NCBI GenBank assembly: GCA_036365515.1
Contig: CM070875.1
Span: 103,644,628-103,708,627, forward strand
Length of the DNA stretch: 64,000 nucleotides
Direction of reading: 5' to 3'
DNA from: Torymus aiolomorphi
Taxonomy: Eukaryota > Arthropoda > Insecta > Hymenoptera > Torymidae
Below are positions 45,230-56,800 of this stretch, in pieces. Position numbers and translations under genes: made by a program. Position 1 is the first letter of the stretch, and each line of letters begins with the position of its first letter. Below the pieces are notes generated by a model. It did not search any database. It saw only the letters and a list, made by a program, of their open reading frames with translations, and was not told where the DNA came from.

Positions 45230-46423
45230 CTAATATATATAGTCAATGTGTTTGTTTCTTTTGCTATTTTTACCAAGTTTTTGATTTAATACATTCCACA
45301 AACTCTTTGGGTTTTTCATTTTTGCTTGTATTTGCTCTTTGTCAAATGACTCTTTGGCTTTATTAATAATACTCTTTAATAGTGAATTAAACTTTTTATA
45401 ATTTTCTCTTTTCTCTGGATTGTTAGGATTTCTCTTCCATAATTTGTAAAGTTTTTCTTTGGTTACGCAAGATTTAATTATCGCAGAGGTTATCCAGTTT
45501 TTTCTTGGATACGGCATATTCATTTTACAATCTTTTTTAGAATATTCAGCTTTGTTTATACATATTTTTATTTTACTAACTAGATTATTTAATGCTAAAT
45601 TTGGCTCATTAATTAATGTCAATTCTGACCAGTTAATTAATTCAGCTTCAGACCTAAGTTTGTTATAATTAATACGATTATTTGCATGAACATCTATTGT
45701 GGCTCTGATCTTTTTTATAGACATGAAAATCGGAAAATGATCATTAAGCGGAATTTTTAATGTGAAAGTTTTATAGTTAATTTTATCTAGCTTAATAAAA
45801 ATATTGTCTATGCATGCTCCTGAGTTGTTGTTTCTATCAGATGGTCTGGTAATATTACGAAAGCCTGGGCAGTAACGATGCTCTAATAAAATATGTAAAA
45901 ATTCTTGGTTGATTGAATCATGATTAGAAATATCAAAGTTAAAGTCCCCTATTATGAGATTATTTTTATATTTGCTGTTATTATTTATCAAGTTTTTTAG
46001 GATTAATAGAAATTCCGTTTTACTAATGTTGTGTGATCTATATAGTGCGGATATCATAATTTCTTTGTTATTTTCAATTGCAATTTTAGAATTAATTATT
46101 TTGAGTTTATTTATGCTTAATACTTCTATCATCTCAGTTATGTAATCGCTTACGTAAATCATCAGGCCATCTGATATATTAATTTTACTGTTATTGTAGT
46201 ACATATTGTATCCCGGTATATTAAAATATTCGTAATGCTCCAGGTTCCATGTTTCAGTGCACACAATAATGCAAGGCTTTATAACTAGACTTTTTAGAAA
46301 TACTAATAGTTCATGAAAGTTCGCATTTAAACTCCTTATATTTACGTTTAAAATTTTCAAAAGCCATGCATCTATTGAGTTCACTAAGATCATCGCAATT
46401 ATAGTCAGTGTTAATAATTTCAT
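45230..46423 (-). CDS. LINE apurinic-type endonuclease domain
   Basis: A 397-codon open frame. The endonuclease/exonuclease/phosphatase motifs are all visible: LNVNIRSLNANFHEL, IIVCTETWN (catalytic Glu), NLIIGDFNFDIS, GACIDNIF and LNDHFPIFM (catalytic His). The C-terminal third is a Lys-rich linker (RKNWITSAIIKSC, LYKLWKRNPNN) that should run into the RT. The frame is cut at 45237 by the inverted-repeat insertion after KHIDYIY. The leading MKLLTLTIIAMILV may be upstream read-through rather than a signal peptide. Confidence 0.85.
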   Translation of the reverse strand: MKLLTLTIIAMILVNSIDAWLLKILNVNIRSLNANFHELLVFLKSLVIKPCIIVCTETWNLEHYEYFNIPGYNMYYNNSKINISDGLMIYVSDYITEMIEVLSINKLKIINSKIAIENNKEIMISALYRSHNISKTEFLLILKNLINNNSKYKNNLIIGDFNFDISNHDSINQEFLHILLEHRYCPGFRNITRPSDRNNNSGACIDNIFIKLDKINYKTFTLKIPLNDHFPIFMSIKKIRATIDVHANNRINYNKLRSEAELINWSELTLINEPNLALNNLVSKIKICINKAEYSKKDCKMNMPYPRKNWITSAIIKSCVTKEKLYKLWKRNPNNPEKRENYKKFNSLLKSIINKAKESFDKEQIQAKMKNPKSLWNVLNQKLGKNSKRNKHIDYIY

Positions 46424-46440
46424 TCTGTAAGTCCTCGATT

Positions 46441-47825
46441 AGATTTAAGTTATTATCCATGTGAGTCTGCAGTGGTAGCTTTAGAGATCACTGGGATCGC
46501 TGGAATGGATGATCGCTGTGAGCCTGTCGAATCGCTGCTTGCTATTCTTACTCTTCTTAGTGTTATCGATTGTTGATTTATTGCCCGTTCTACCTTACCG
46601 AAATATCTTTGGAAGGTAGGTTGCACAGGGTAATTATGATATATTGCATTATAGTAATTGGCATAATTTATTTGGTACCATTACATTACCAAAATGATGA
46701 CCAACCATGGATTATTATTGTGACCAAAGAAATACTATTTAATATGAAACCTTTAAATGTGATTCTACATTAAGTGTATGCACTAAAAATAAACGCATCA
46801 CAAGGATTTCTATTAAATATATTTTTGATTGCAAAGGAGAGGGTTGAGAAATTGATTTAGCGTTTCTGATACTATTTATTTTTTAGCATGAATTAACAAG
46901 TTCACTGCTATAAACATTAAAAGAGAATTTAATATTTCTTCCAACTTAATATACATCAATGCTATTTTTGTTTAAATTTGAGATATGAAAATGAATGTTT
47001 TTATGTAAATAATAATTGTTTAACTATATATTATCTATGTAGCACTGAACTTGTTAAAATTATTTAATTGATTATGATGTACATTTTGCATTTATAAATT
47101 TTGTACAATATTATAAATAACGTTAGCAAATATTCATGTTATGATATTTTATTAAATTTAGAAACAATTAAAATCCAATATAGAGAATGTAATACGTACA
47201 TATTATACCCCTGGTAGAAATTCGTTTTAACCGATATATATATAATTCTTGTACCAATTTCTATCTAAACCAACAAACATATTCATATACACGACTTATA
47301 ATGAAACTTTAATAGAGCAGGGATACATTATAATGCCGTAATATTTTGTGCACGAAACATTAGATTTGGCACTTAATTTTTCACTGTTACGCGAACACGC
47401 AAAAAAATTTTCTACCCGGGCATTTAATAAAATATCAATATTAAATAAGAAACTGTATATATTAATTATTTAAAAATAGTATAATAAATAATGTAAAGAA
47501 TGACGATTATATTACAGTAGTAATGAACGTACAAAAAGAGCGTCTTTCTGGCTCATGTATGTACCTAAGGGTGTTGCCGCGCCATTAGATATATTCAAAA
47601 TACGACGACGAAAACAGTTCCCTACCCTTCAGAAAACATCCTTCCGAAATAAAAAAAAAGAATAGGTGCAAAGCTACGAGGTATATAATAATTAAAAAAA
47701 ATAACATAATGTGTATTCAGCAATATATATTTGAATTTATATAAATTTTATATTATTAGAAAAATTGTCACTCATTTTTATTATATATAATAAAGTACTG
47801 AACATCAACAATTTTTTTTTTTCAG
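46441..47825. other. AT-rich DNA upstream of the plus-strand gene
   Basis: No coding sequence is seen. The exon at 47826 begins after a T-tract and CAG, which implies an untranslated first exon somewhere in or before this stretch; I could not place it. Confidence 0.4.
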
Positions 47826-47830
47826 ACACA

Positions 47831-50800
47831 ATGTCGCTGACGAAGGATGAAATAGAGGCGGTATGTATAAGTCCTAAGGTTTACTAGAAAGCTAATCTCG
47901 AGTAACAAATATATGTATAATATTTTTTTAGTGTATAAACATAAAATTTTTTTTTTAGTGTATGTACATAAAAAAAATTATTTTTTAGTGTATATACATA
48001 AAACAAATTCTTTTATATAACTACCTAACATTCTCAAAGACAATTCCTAATACTTGCCTTCGAAGCGCTTCCGCGCTCCTTGATAGTGAAAAAAATTACG
48101 GGAGATCTGACGTGAGTTATCATCACATCAAAATCTCACTTGACTTTAAAGACAGGAAAATGCTATAATTAAATTTAGAAATTGTTTGTTTTATCGTTTG
48201 GGAAATTACAAACGTTATATTTCTTTAACAATTTCTTCTAAAATGTATGTGCAAGGCATAAAATATACACGGTGACCCATTTTAATCGCTACACCCGGAT
48301 TTTTCGGATCCTAAGACAGATAGGAAAAAATGATTGAGACAAAAGTTGTAGGGGACGAAGGGGGCCAAACGATGGTCCTAACAGCTTTGACCTTGAACTT
48401 GACCTTCAAGGTTATTTCAAGGTCAAGTGGTTTTTTTTAATAGGAACACCTATTTTTGACCCCGGATTCGGAAAGAGCGGGAAATTTACGTTCAAAATCA
48501 TATTAAGACATTTTTTTTCAAGGTCATTTCAAGGTCATTTCAAGGCCAAATGAAGGTCGAACTCCGAAAAATCCATTTTAAGTCGTTTTTCCATGAGTCA
48601 CAGGCTTAAGTGGTTCAAACTGATCGTAGGTTTAATAGGGAAACCCACACACCCAAAACTTTCACATCCTAGTAAACAAATATCAAACTTGCACATCCGA
48701 ACCCCATGCTCTTCATAGCCTCACATGCTAAACTGTTACACTAGACATCACCCAGTCCCACACATCTCTACCCCATGTCTGATGTTTGTTTAACGGAAAC
48801 TTCAAGATCATTAAAGCTTCTGTTGTAAATGTGTCAACCTTACGTTTAGCGCTACCCAGAAACAACGACGTGGACGTAGTAAGGATTGTTTCCTTTGGGG
48901 TGCTTGATTAAAGTGAGTCCCCTTGCCTCTCACTGTTCAGGGTGCTTGATTTAAGTGAGTCCCTTCGCCTCTCACTGATCGGGGTGCTTGATTAAAGTGA
49001 GTCCCCTTGCCTCTCACTGTTCAGGGTGCTTGATTTAAGTGAGTCCCTTCGCCTCTCACTGATCGGGGTGCTTGATTAAAGTGAGTCCCCTTGCCTCTCA
49101 CTGTTCAGGGTGCTTGATTTAAGTGAGTCCCTTCGCCTCTCACTTATGTGTTTATCTAACCTCGAAGAAAATGTTCGAAATTACGACCATTTGCTTCCAG
49201 GCACATAGTCAAACGCTTTTGGAAGTGGCGAACGGTGTTTAGCAAAGTTTGCCTTGGAATGGCAGCGCATGCTCGACGAGTTATGAGTAAATTAAAGATA
49301 TGAGCTGTAAAAAAATGTCATTGTTTAAAAAGAAAAGTCATAACTTTCAAAAGAATAAAGATACAACATTTCTTTTTTGTACAAAAATCTTGACGGAACA
49401 GAAATTATTTGTAAATGTGCCTTTAATGATTACATTATCAATATTAGTATTTCTCAAGTTTGAACGGCAATAATTCACAATATTTAAAATAAAAGCAAGT
49501 TTTAGTATTATGTGCAGTTCAAATTAGAAATAATTTAATGATTATTACTTTATTATAAAACTTACAATTACAAAAGTGTGACAATCGGAGTACTTTTGGC
49601 AAATACACTTAGTCAGATAAAGTTACCATAATTTAGGAACATTTTTCTTTTTTGGTCGCGACTGTATACGGGCAAATATTATAATTATTAATATTTTTTA
49701 TACCATTTCACTATTCAAATTTAATAGTAATTAATAGCTGGCTCTGAAATGGCTGACTATCCGCCCAACGAGATCGTTGACATGATGTTGGCTTTAGGAG
49801 CTTTCTGCCGAAGTAATTATCGTGCTGCGGCAAGAATTTATGCTGAACGCTATCCAGACAGACGACACCCTGACGCTATGGCTATCAGACGTTTAACTCA
49901 AAGAGCTCGTGGTGGACACATGGTTCGTCAACGTAGGCGCCATCAATATGATGAAAATGATAATCGGGTTGTGACTATTCTGGCAATAATTCATCTTGAC
50001 CCACAGATAAGCGCTCGTCGAAACGAAAGGGAAATCGGTCTTCCAAAAAGTACATTTTTAAGAATTATGAAGGTGCTTATATATCATGCGTATCATATTA
50101 CTCTGGTCCAAGAGCTACAGTTTGCTCATTTTCAACAGCGTATTGTGTTTTGCCAATGGGCTTTACAAATGATAGAAAATGATCCAGACTTTTTTAATTT
50201 TGTTCTTTTTTCTGATGAGGCAAAATTTCAAAGTGATGGGGAATTGAATAGACATAATTGTCATTACTGGTCTGATGTTAATCCTCATTGGGTCAGAACT
50301 GTAAACCATCAAAGACGATGGAGTATTACGGTATGGTGTGGGATTATTAATGGATGTGTGATTGGCCCTTATTTTTTCGAAGAAAATGTTAATCAACACA
50401 TGTACTTAACGCTAATAAGTGATGAACTACCTGTATTGATGGAAGATGTTGACTTAGAAACGCGACGAAGAATGTGGCTCCAGCAGGACGGCGCAACACC
50501 ACATTTCGCTCGAATTGTCAGGACTTTTTTGAATGAGCAGTATGGTAACAGATGGATTGGTCGAGGTGGTCCGGTTGAATGGCCTGCTTGCTCACCAGAT
50601 CTTACATCACCAGATTTTTACTTATGGGGGTATTTAAAAAATGCCGTTTTTGAGGAAAGGCCCACCACAAGAGTAGACATGATGGACAGAATTCGTCGAG
50701 CATGCGCTGCCATTCCAAGGCAAACTTTGCTAAACACCGTTCGCCACTTCCAAAGGCGTTTGACTATGTGCCTGGAAGCAAATGGTCGTAATTTCGAACA

Positions 50801-53800
50801 TTTTCTTCGAGGTTAGATAAACACATAAGTGAGAGGCGAAGGGACTCACTTAAATCAAGCACCCTGAAGAGTGAGAGGCAAGGGGACTCACTTTAATCAA
50901 GCACCCCGATCAGTGAGAGGCGAAGGGACTCACTTAAATCAAGCACCCTGAACAGTGAGAGGCAAGGGAACTCACTTTAATCAAGCACCCTGAACAGTGA
51001 GAGGCAAGGGGACTCACTTTAATCAAGCACCCCAAAGGAAACAATCCTTACTACGTCCACGTCGTTGTTTCTGGGTAGCGCTAAACGTAAGGTTGACACA
51101 TTTACAACAGAAGCTTTAATGATCTTGAAGTTTCCGTTAAACAAACATCAGACATGGGGTAGAGATGTGTGGGACTGGGGGATGTCTGGTGTAACAGTTT
51201 AGCATGTGAGGCTATGAAGAGCATGGGGTTCGGATGTGCAAGTTTGATATTTGTTTACTAGGATGTGAAAGTTTTGGGTGTGTGGGTTTCCCTATTAAAC
51301 CTACGATCAGTTTGAACCACTTAAGCCTGTGACTCATGGAAAAACGACTTAAAATGGATTTTTCGGAGTTCGACCTTCATTTGGCCTTGAAATGACCTTG
51401 AAATGACCTTGAAAAAAATGTCTTAATATGATTTTGAACGTAAAATTTCCCGCTCTTTCCGAATCCGGGGTCAAAAATAGGTGTTCCTATTAAAAAAAAC
51501 CACTTGACCTTGAAATAACCTTGAAGGTCAAGTTCAAGGTCAAAGCTGTTAGGACCATCGTTTGGCCCCCTTCGTCCCCTACAACTTTTGTCTGAATCAT
51601 TTTTTCGTATCTGTCTTAGGATCCGAAAAATCCGGGTGTAGCGATTAAAATGGGTCACCGTGTATATAAAATTTTTGAGAAAAATCGATTTTATAACAAA
51701 TTATTTCAAAGTTTTTGTGCTTGATCTCACGAGAGCTCTCAAGTGAGATCTCACGTGAAAAATCACGTGAGATTTATGAAGCGGACTTAGAAACAGTTTT
51801 CATAAAAAAAATATAAATTACTGATTGTTTAGCTAACGTTATAGTGTTGAACAATATTCAACTTATTTACCATATTTTTAGGTACATTGTGTTATTGCTG
51901 TTTCATATTCACTTTTATTAAAAATTTTTTCATTCAATTAATACGTTAACTATCAAATATTGTAAATTTTGTACCAACGTATTTTCACCATTAAATATTA
52001 CATTTACTTTATATTTTCGAGATGCTGAAAATCGCAAGTAAAAATTTTTTATTATGGAAAGAATCAAAAGCACAAACACTTTTCCTAAAAAAATTTCTTC
52101 ATTATTAGATAAATTAGGAAGTGCTTTTGCTATAGTTTTATTTAATATTTAATCTATTTAAAGAATTAAAAGAATTATTGTATTTGTTACAGATGAAAAT
52201 CGAAAATGAAAAATTAAGGCAGGAGAATTTGGAAAATAAGGAGAGATTAGAAAAATTGGATAAAGAAAAAAAAGCAGCCCTGAACAAGAGTGAGTAATTA
52301 ATATTTTTGTGTTCATATTTCATCGACTCTGCATAAAGTCTATGCGTGAAGGAAAATTATTTTATTTCGAGCACGAATTCCACGCAAAGTCTGCTCAAGC
52401 GGGGTAAAAAAGTTTATTATCATTCATTTCTAAATCACACTCGGAATGCGCGATTTTCTACTCGACTTTAAGGAATGAAGAAAAGGCCCGTTTAATGCAT
52501 AAATATTTTTGTTAAGTTTAAAAAATGTTTATGTATTTATAAAAATTCTACAAAACCGCCTTAAAGGGCTACTGCAGCTCAGTCGTTTTTCGCATCATAT
52601 TTTTGAATCGGAACATTTGTCTAGTCACAAAGATCATAGTGTCTGGTGAAAATATAAAGCTCTCTCGAGTAGCGGTCATGCTTAAAAAGTACGTTCATTT
52701 TGACTAGCGACGTAGCGACAATACTACACCTTAAATATTAATATACCTCTTTAAATTGATATTCATAAAACTATATTTTAAAATGCAGCTAAACGTGCCG
52801 GGCGGTGGGCGAAGTCCCGCCAACAAAAAGGATTTTTGCAGAACATGCAAAGACAGTCGCATAGCACAGGAGTGATCATGCAAGGGATGGCGGCAATGCA
52901 CGCGAGGTGGATTACCAATCAGACAAGGGAAGCGATGGAAATGGGAGGTACAGTGAATTACAATATTATAATTATATACACTGAGAAAAATGATAGATTA
53001 AAAATTTCTATAATACATAGTAACGTCGAAAAAGACTTGCAATATAAAAAAATTCCTATGTACACAGTAAAAATTACTATGTGCATTGTAAAAATTGCTA
53101 TGTACATAGGAATTTTTATTATAAAACATAGTAATTTTTTAATATTGCAATTCTGTCCCGAGGTTACTGATGTATTATAGTAATTTTTAATAGATCATTT
53201 TTCTCAGTGTACATACTGGTTATAAATCATCGATCGCTATCGCGCGTTATATATTATATTATATTGCGAGTATTAGAAAGCGAGCAGTGTGTATCATGAG
53301 TCGAAAACGGGTACTGCAATCACACGAGGTTAAAAAAGCCATCATTATAACCCTTGGTGAACACGATATTTTTCATATCACAGGTTTTGATTTTCGAGTT
53401 TGTTATGCCTGGAAAGCGAAACTTAAGTAAGTGTTTTTTAATACAGTAACCAAAGGCTTATTCCAGAAAAAGATGATTAAGCTTCTTGATATTGAGATGA
53501 CGGTGATATATTATCTACTAATTAGTTAGTTAAGACAAATGCACGTAAAAAGTAAAAATAAAGCAAAAAGTAATATAATTATTATACCCGCCTTAACAAA
53601 TTGAAATTAATAAAATAATTAAAAAATTACTTGATTGTGTCAGGCGAGATTTTTAGGAAGTTAAAACACGTGCGAGATCATCGCGATAAAAACTCTTCAC
53701 CCTTTCCCCTTTGACTTCAAAAGTTTTTGGTCCCTGTATTTATTGAACGGATATAGTCCGCACTACGCGAGGGAGCGGGGACTCCTTATGCCAAAAGCAA

Positions 53801-56800
53801 CTAAGTCGCTGCAGCGGGAGTCAGGTGAAGTCCTCTCCATGAGAACGTGATACGGCTTTCAAACCAGGCGGCCCGTCTCCGGCGAAAATTTTGGAGTATG
53901 AGAGAATATCTTGCACTTTCGGAGAATAGGAAGGGTGGTTTTATCTAGACCTTTGATTGGCCCTCGTAAGGACAGCGGCAAAATCAGCAGGTGAGGCTAT
54001 TCTGCTCGCGTTTCGAACTGCTCGCTTCCCTCCCCGCAAGTCCGAGGATGCGGCCCGTCGAGTGAGCAGCGGAGCTCGCGAGGTACGTCGACACTCGAGG
54101 TTTACTGGGAAAAACTCGTGACGTGACAATCCCAGTATATTCAAGGAAATATGGCATATTTTTTTCCTACGCGATTGCTGCGTATGTCAAGAGGCTGGGC
54201 AAGCGAATTCCATGCAGAAAAGTGAAGACACAGACGCGCTGGTACTAACAATAAGATTTTTAATTAGATCATTCCGAAACCCAAATATGCTGGGGAAGTA
54301 ATTTAACCGCTACGACTCTTTACTCGTGAAATTTTAGTTAAAATTCTAGTTACCACTCTGTCTTCGTGCCGTGTCATTTTTATTTCGAACTGCTTCACTC
54401 ATGAGTGTGGGTTTTGGAATAGTATTGGAAATCCGTACGAACCCGTTTCCGTGCTCTCGTTTCACCGTTGGCCTCGTTCCCAAAGCTTCTTTGGATTTTG
54501 GATTATTTCCTAAAGAATTCATTCTTCGAGATCGCGTGTCCCAACGTTCTTGTGTGTGACTCGCTTCCCCCGCTTTCTTGGATTTAGAAATTATTTTATT
54601 GATAATTCTATAGGTAACCTGTCTGCATGCCTACACTTTCCTGCGTAGAAATAATTTTATCGCTTGTTTTATAGGTAGCGTGTCTGTGTGCCTCTACTTT
54701 TCTGCCATGAAGTCGCTTCACCTGCCTATTTTGGTTTAGAAATTATTTGTTTGATAATTCTATACGTAATCTGTCTCCGTACCTCCACTTTCCTTCGTAA
54801 AACTCGCTTCTCGCGCCTATTCGGGTTTAGAAATAATTTTATCGACTGTTTTATAGGTAGCCTGTCTATGTGCTTCTACTTTTCTGTCATGAACTTGCTT
54901 CACCTGCCTATTTCGGCTTAGAAATTATTTGATTGATAATTTTATATGTAGCCTGACTGCATGCCTCAACTCTCCTGCGTAGAACTCGCCTTTCCCGCCT
55001 ATTTGTGTTTGAGAATTATGTTATTTTAAATGTTATCAGTAAGCCATGCTCAAAGGATCTCGCAGGATCCTTATGGAAAAATGGAACTCCGTTAATTTTT
55101 CTGTAACTTGGTGGAAATATAGGTAATGATATGCTGATCAAAAGTTACCATAGAACCGACTCAATCCTATGAGCCGTTTGACTCCCAGAGATAGTTGAAG
55201 GTCATAGTACTAGAATGTAGCCGTAAATACTGAAAAATGCTATCATCGTTTTAATCAATCTATAAGTTTAGAAAAATGTCTGCCAGTGTGTATGTGCTTG
55301 CGTGCGTGCATGTGTGTGTGTGCACGTGCGTATGCGCGTGCGTGTGCATTAGTGCATATGTTTTTGTAATGTGAAAGATAAACAAAATTAAAAATATACC
55401 TATTTACAGTATATAAGCTATTTATTTTTTAAAATATGTATACATGTACATATATAAAATATTATTTATATTTTATGCATATATGTTATATATTTATATA
55501 CATATACTCTGTACTGCGTTCTTCATGTTTAACAATGTAGTTTCTTGTATCTATTTCTTGTTCTTTTTCGCGTGTAATGTGCTGTAGTATAAATATATAT
55601 ACGTACATGTAATCATAAAAGGAATGAATAACATTCTTCATTTATACAGTTAGTTGTGGTTCAGCTCCTTATGAAAAGTCAAGTGTAGTGCAAATATAGA
55701 AAATAACTTAGCATCTGTGTTACACATATAACACACCTTTTTGTTTTAAATAAATAGTTATATTTCATTTATACATGAGATTTGAATTTGAATAGGTAAG
55801 TTTATTGATTGTTTTTACTAAATAATCACTTTTAAAATACATTGTCTTTGTATTGAAATGTTCTAGTGATCGTATTTTTCATTCGTATAGATTATTCAAC
55901 TTTTTATTTATTAATTATTTATTTATTAATTATTTACATGTGATGTCAGCAATGATAATGAGCTTTCATTACAGTGTGCGCGAAGTTCATTCTCTGAGTT
56001 TTTCATGTATTATTTACACTAATCTGTCGAAAATAATATACAGTGAAACTTCGATAATTCAAAACTGAAGATTCTACATTCCAGGTTCGAATTATCGAGG
56101 TCTATTTACATGGACAACTGATTCGAGAGTCCATGACCTAGTGTCGAATTATCGAAGTTCGAATTATCGAAGTTTCACCACATCTTAATATGCACGTAAT
56201 ATAATACCTTTCTTTATAATAATACCTTACTTTGTAATAATACCTTACTTTATAGAATATGGCGTTTAGAATTCAATGGCGTTGTTTTGTTTGTAATAAT
56301 TATTTTAGCTTACGGCAAATGCAACGTTTTGATAGAGAAGCTGACGTAGTAAAACGAGACATTGCAATAAGTAGGAGAGAAGAACGTAATCTTCCTCAAA
56401 TAGATATTAATGAGAATAAAAGATTGTGCATTAACTGTAATCGCTTAATTAATGAGGAGATACGACAATTAGAAAATAATCCCGAAAGTCTCCGACTAAA
56501 TATATTAAGGCAGGCTGTATGGAGGAACTGTTTTATTTGCAATGGAGCCAATAATATAATTAGACTCTCAATGGAAAGCAGAGTTAATATATTTCTCTTA
56601 AGAAATATTTATGTTCCGGAACATGCAAGATGTTGCCGTGTTCATTTAGATGATCAAGGCTTGATTTTTCAGCCATTGCTAATAGGTCTGGAGTCTATAA
56701 ATAGAGTATACATTATTAAAGGAACCCAGTTACTACCTTTTCTACAAACACTTCGAGATACTGCTAACAATAGCGCAAAATTGAGATTCAGTAATGAAAA

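Larger units (their letters stand above)
44620..45240. mobile_element. Inverted-repeat insertion with hammerhead-like motifs in both arms
   Basis: The left arm (about 44630-44850) begins TATTAGTATGTAGGAGTTCG and the right arm (about 45020-45240) ends CGAACTCCTACATACTAATA. The arms share the phrases GGAAGATCGAACTCC, AACGTTATCAT, CTGATGAG and TTGTTAATCTTTAACATTA. The central 170 bp contains a G-run (44884-44895). It interrupts the LINE between its endonuclease and RT. It resembles a pair of Penelope-like terminal sequences head to head without coding region. Confidence 0.75.
42700..46440 (-). mobile_element. Jockey/CR1-type LINE, interrupted
   Basis: The minus strand carries an endonuclease frame, a linker and an RT frame, with a 3' region ending in A/T-rich sequence near 42700. 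An inverted-repeat element (about 44620-45240) interrupts the linker. No ORF1 is recognised upstream of 46423. It appears to lie within or against the Helitron relic. Confidence 0.85.

Noticed and set aside
48897..49145. Regular 43-bp repeats resembling a CRISPR array
   Set aside because: The units are contiguous with no unique spacers and sit in transposon inverted repeats of a eukaryotic genome.
53288..53426. Fifth coding exon of the 139-aa gene
   Set aside because: Acceptor and donor exist, but its phase does not join the terminal exon, whereas skipping it keeps the frame.
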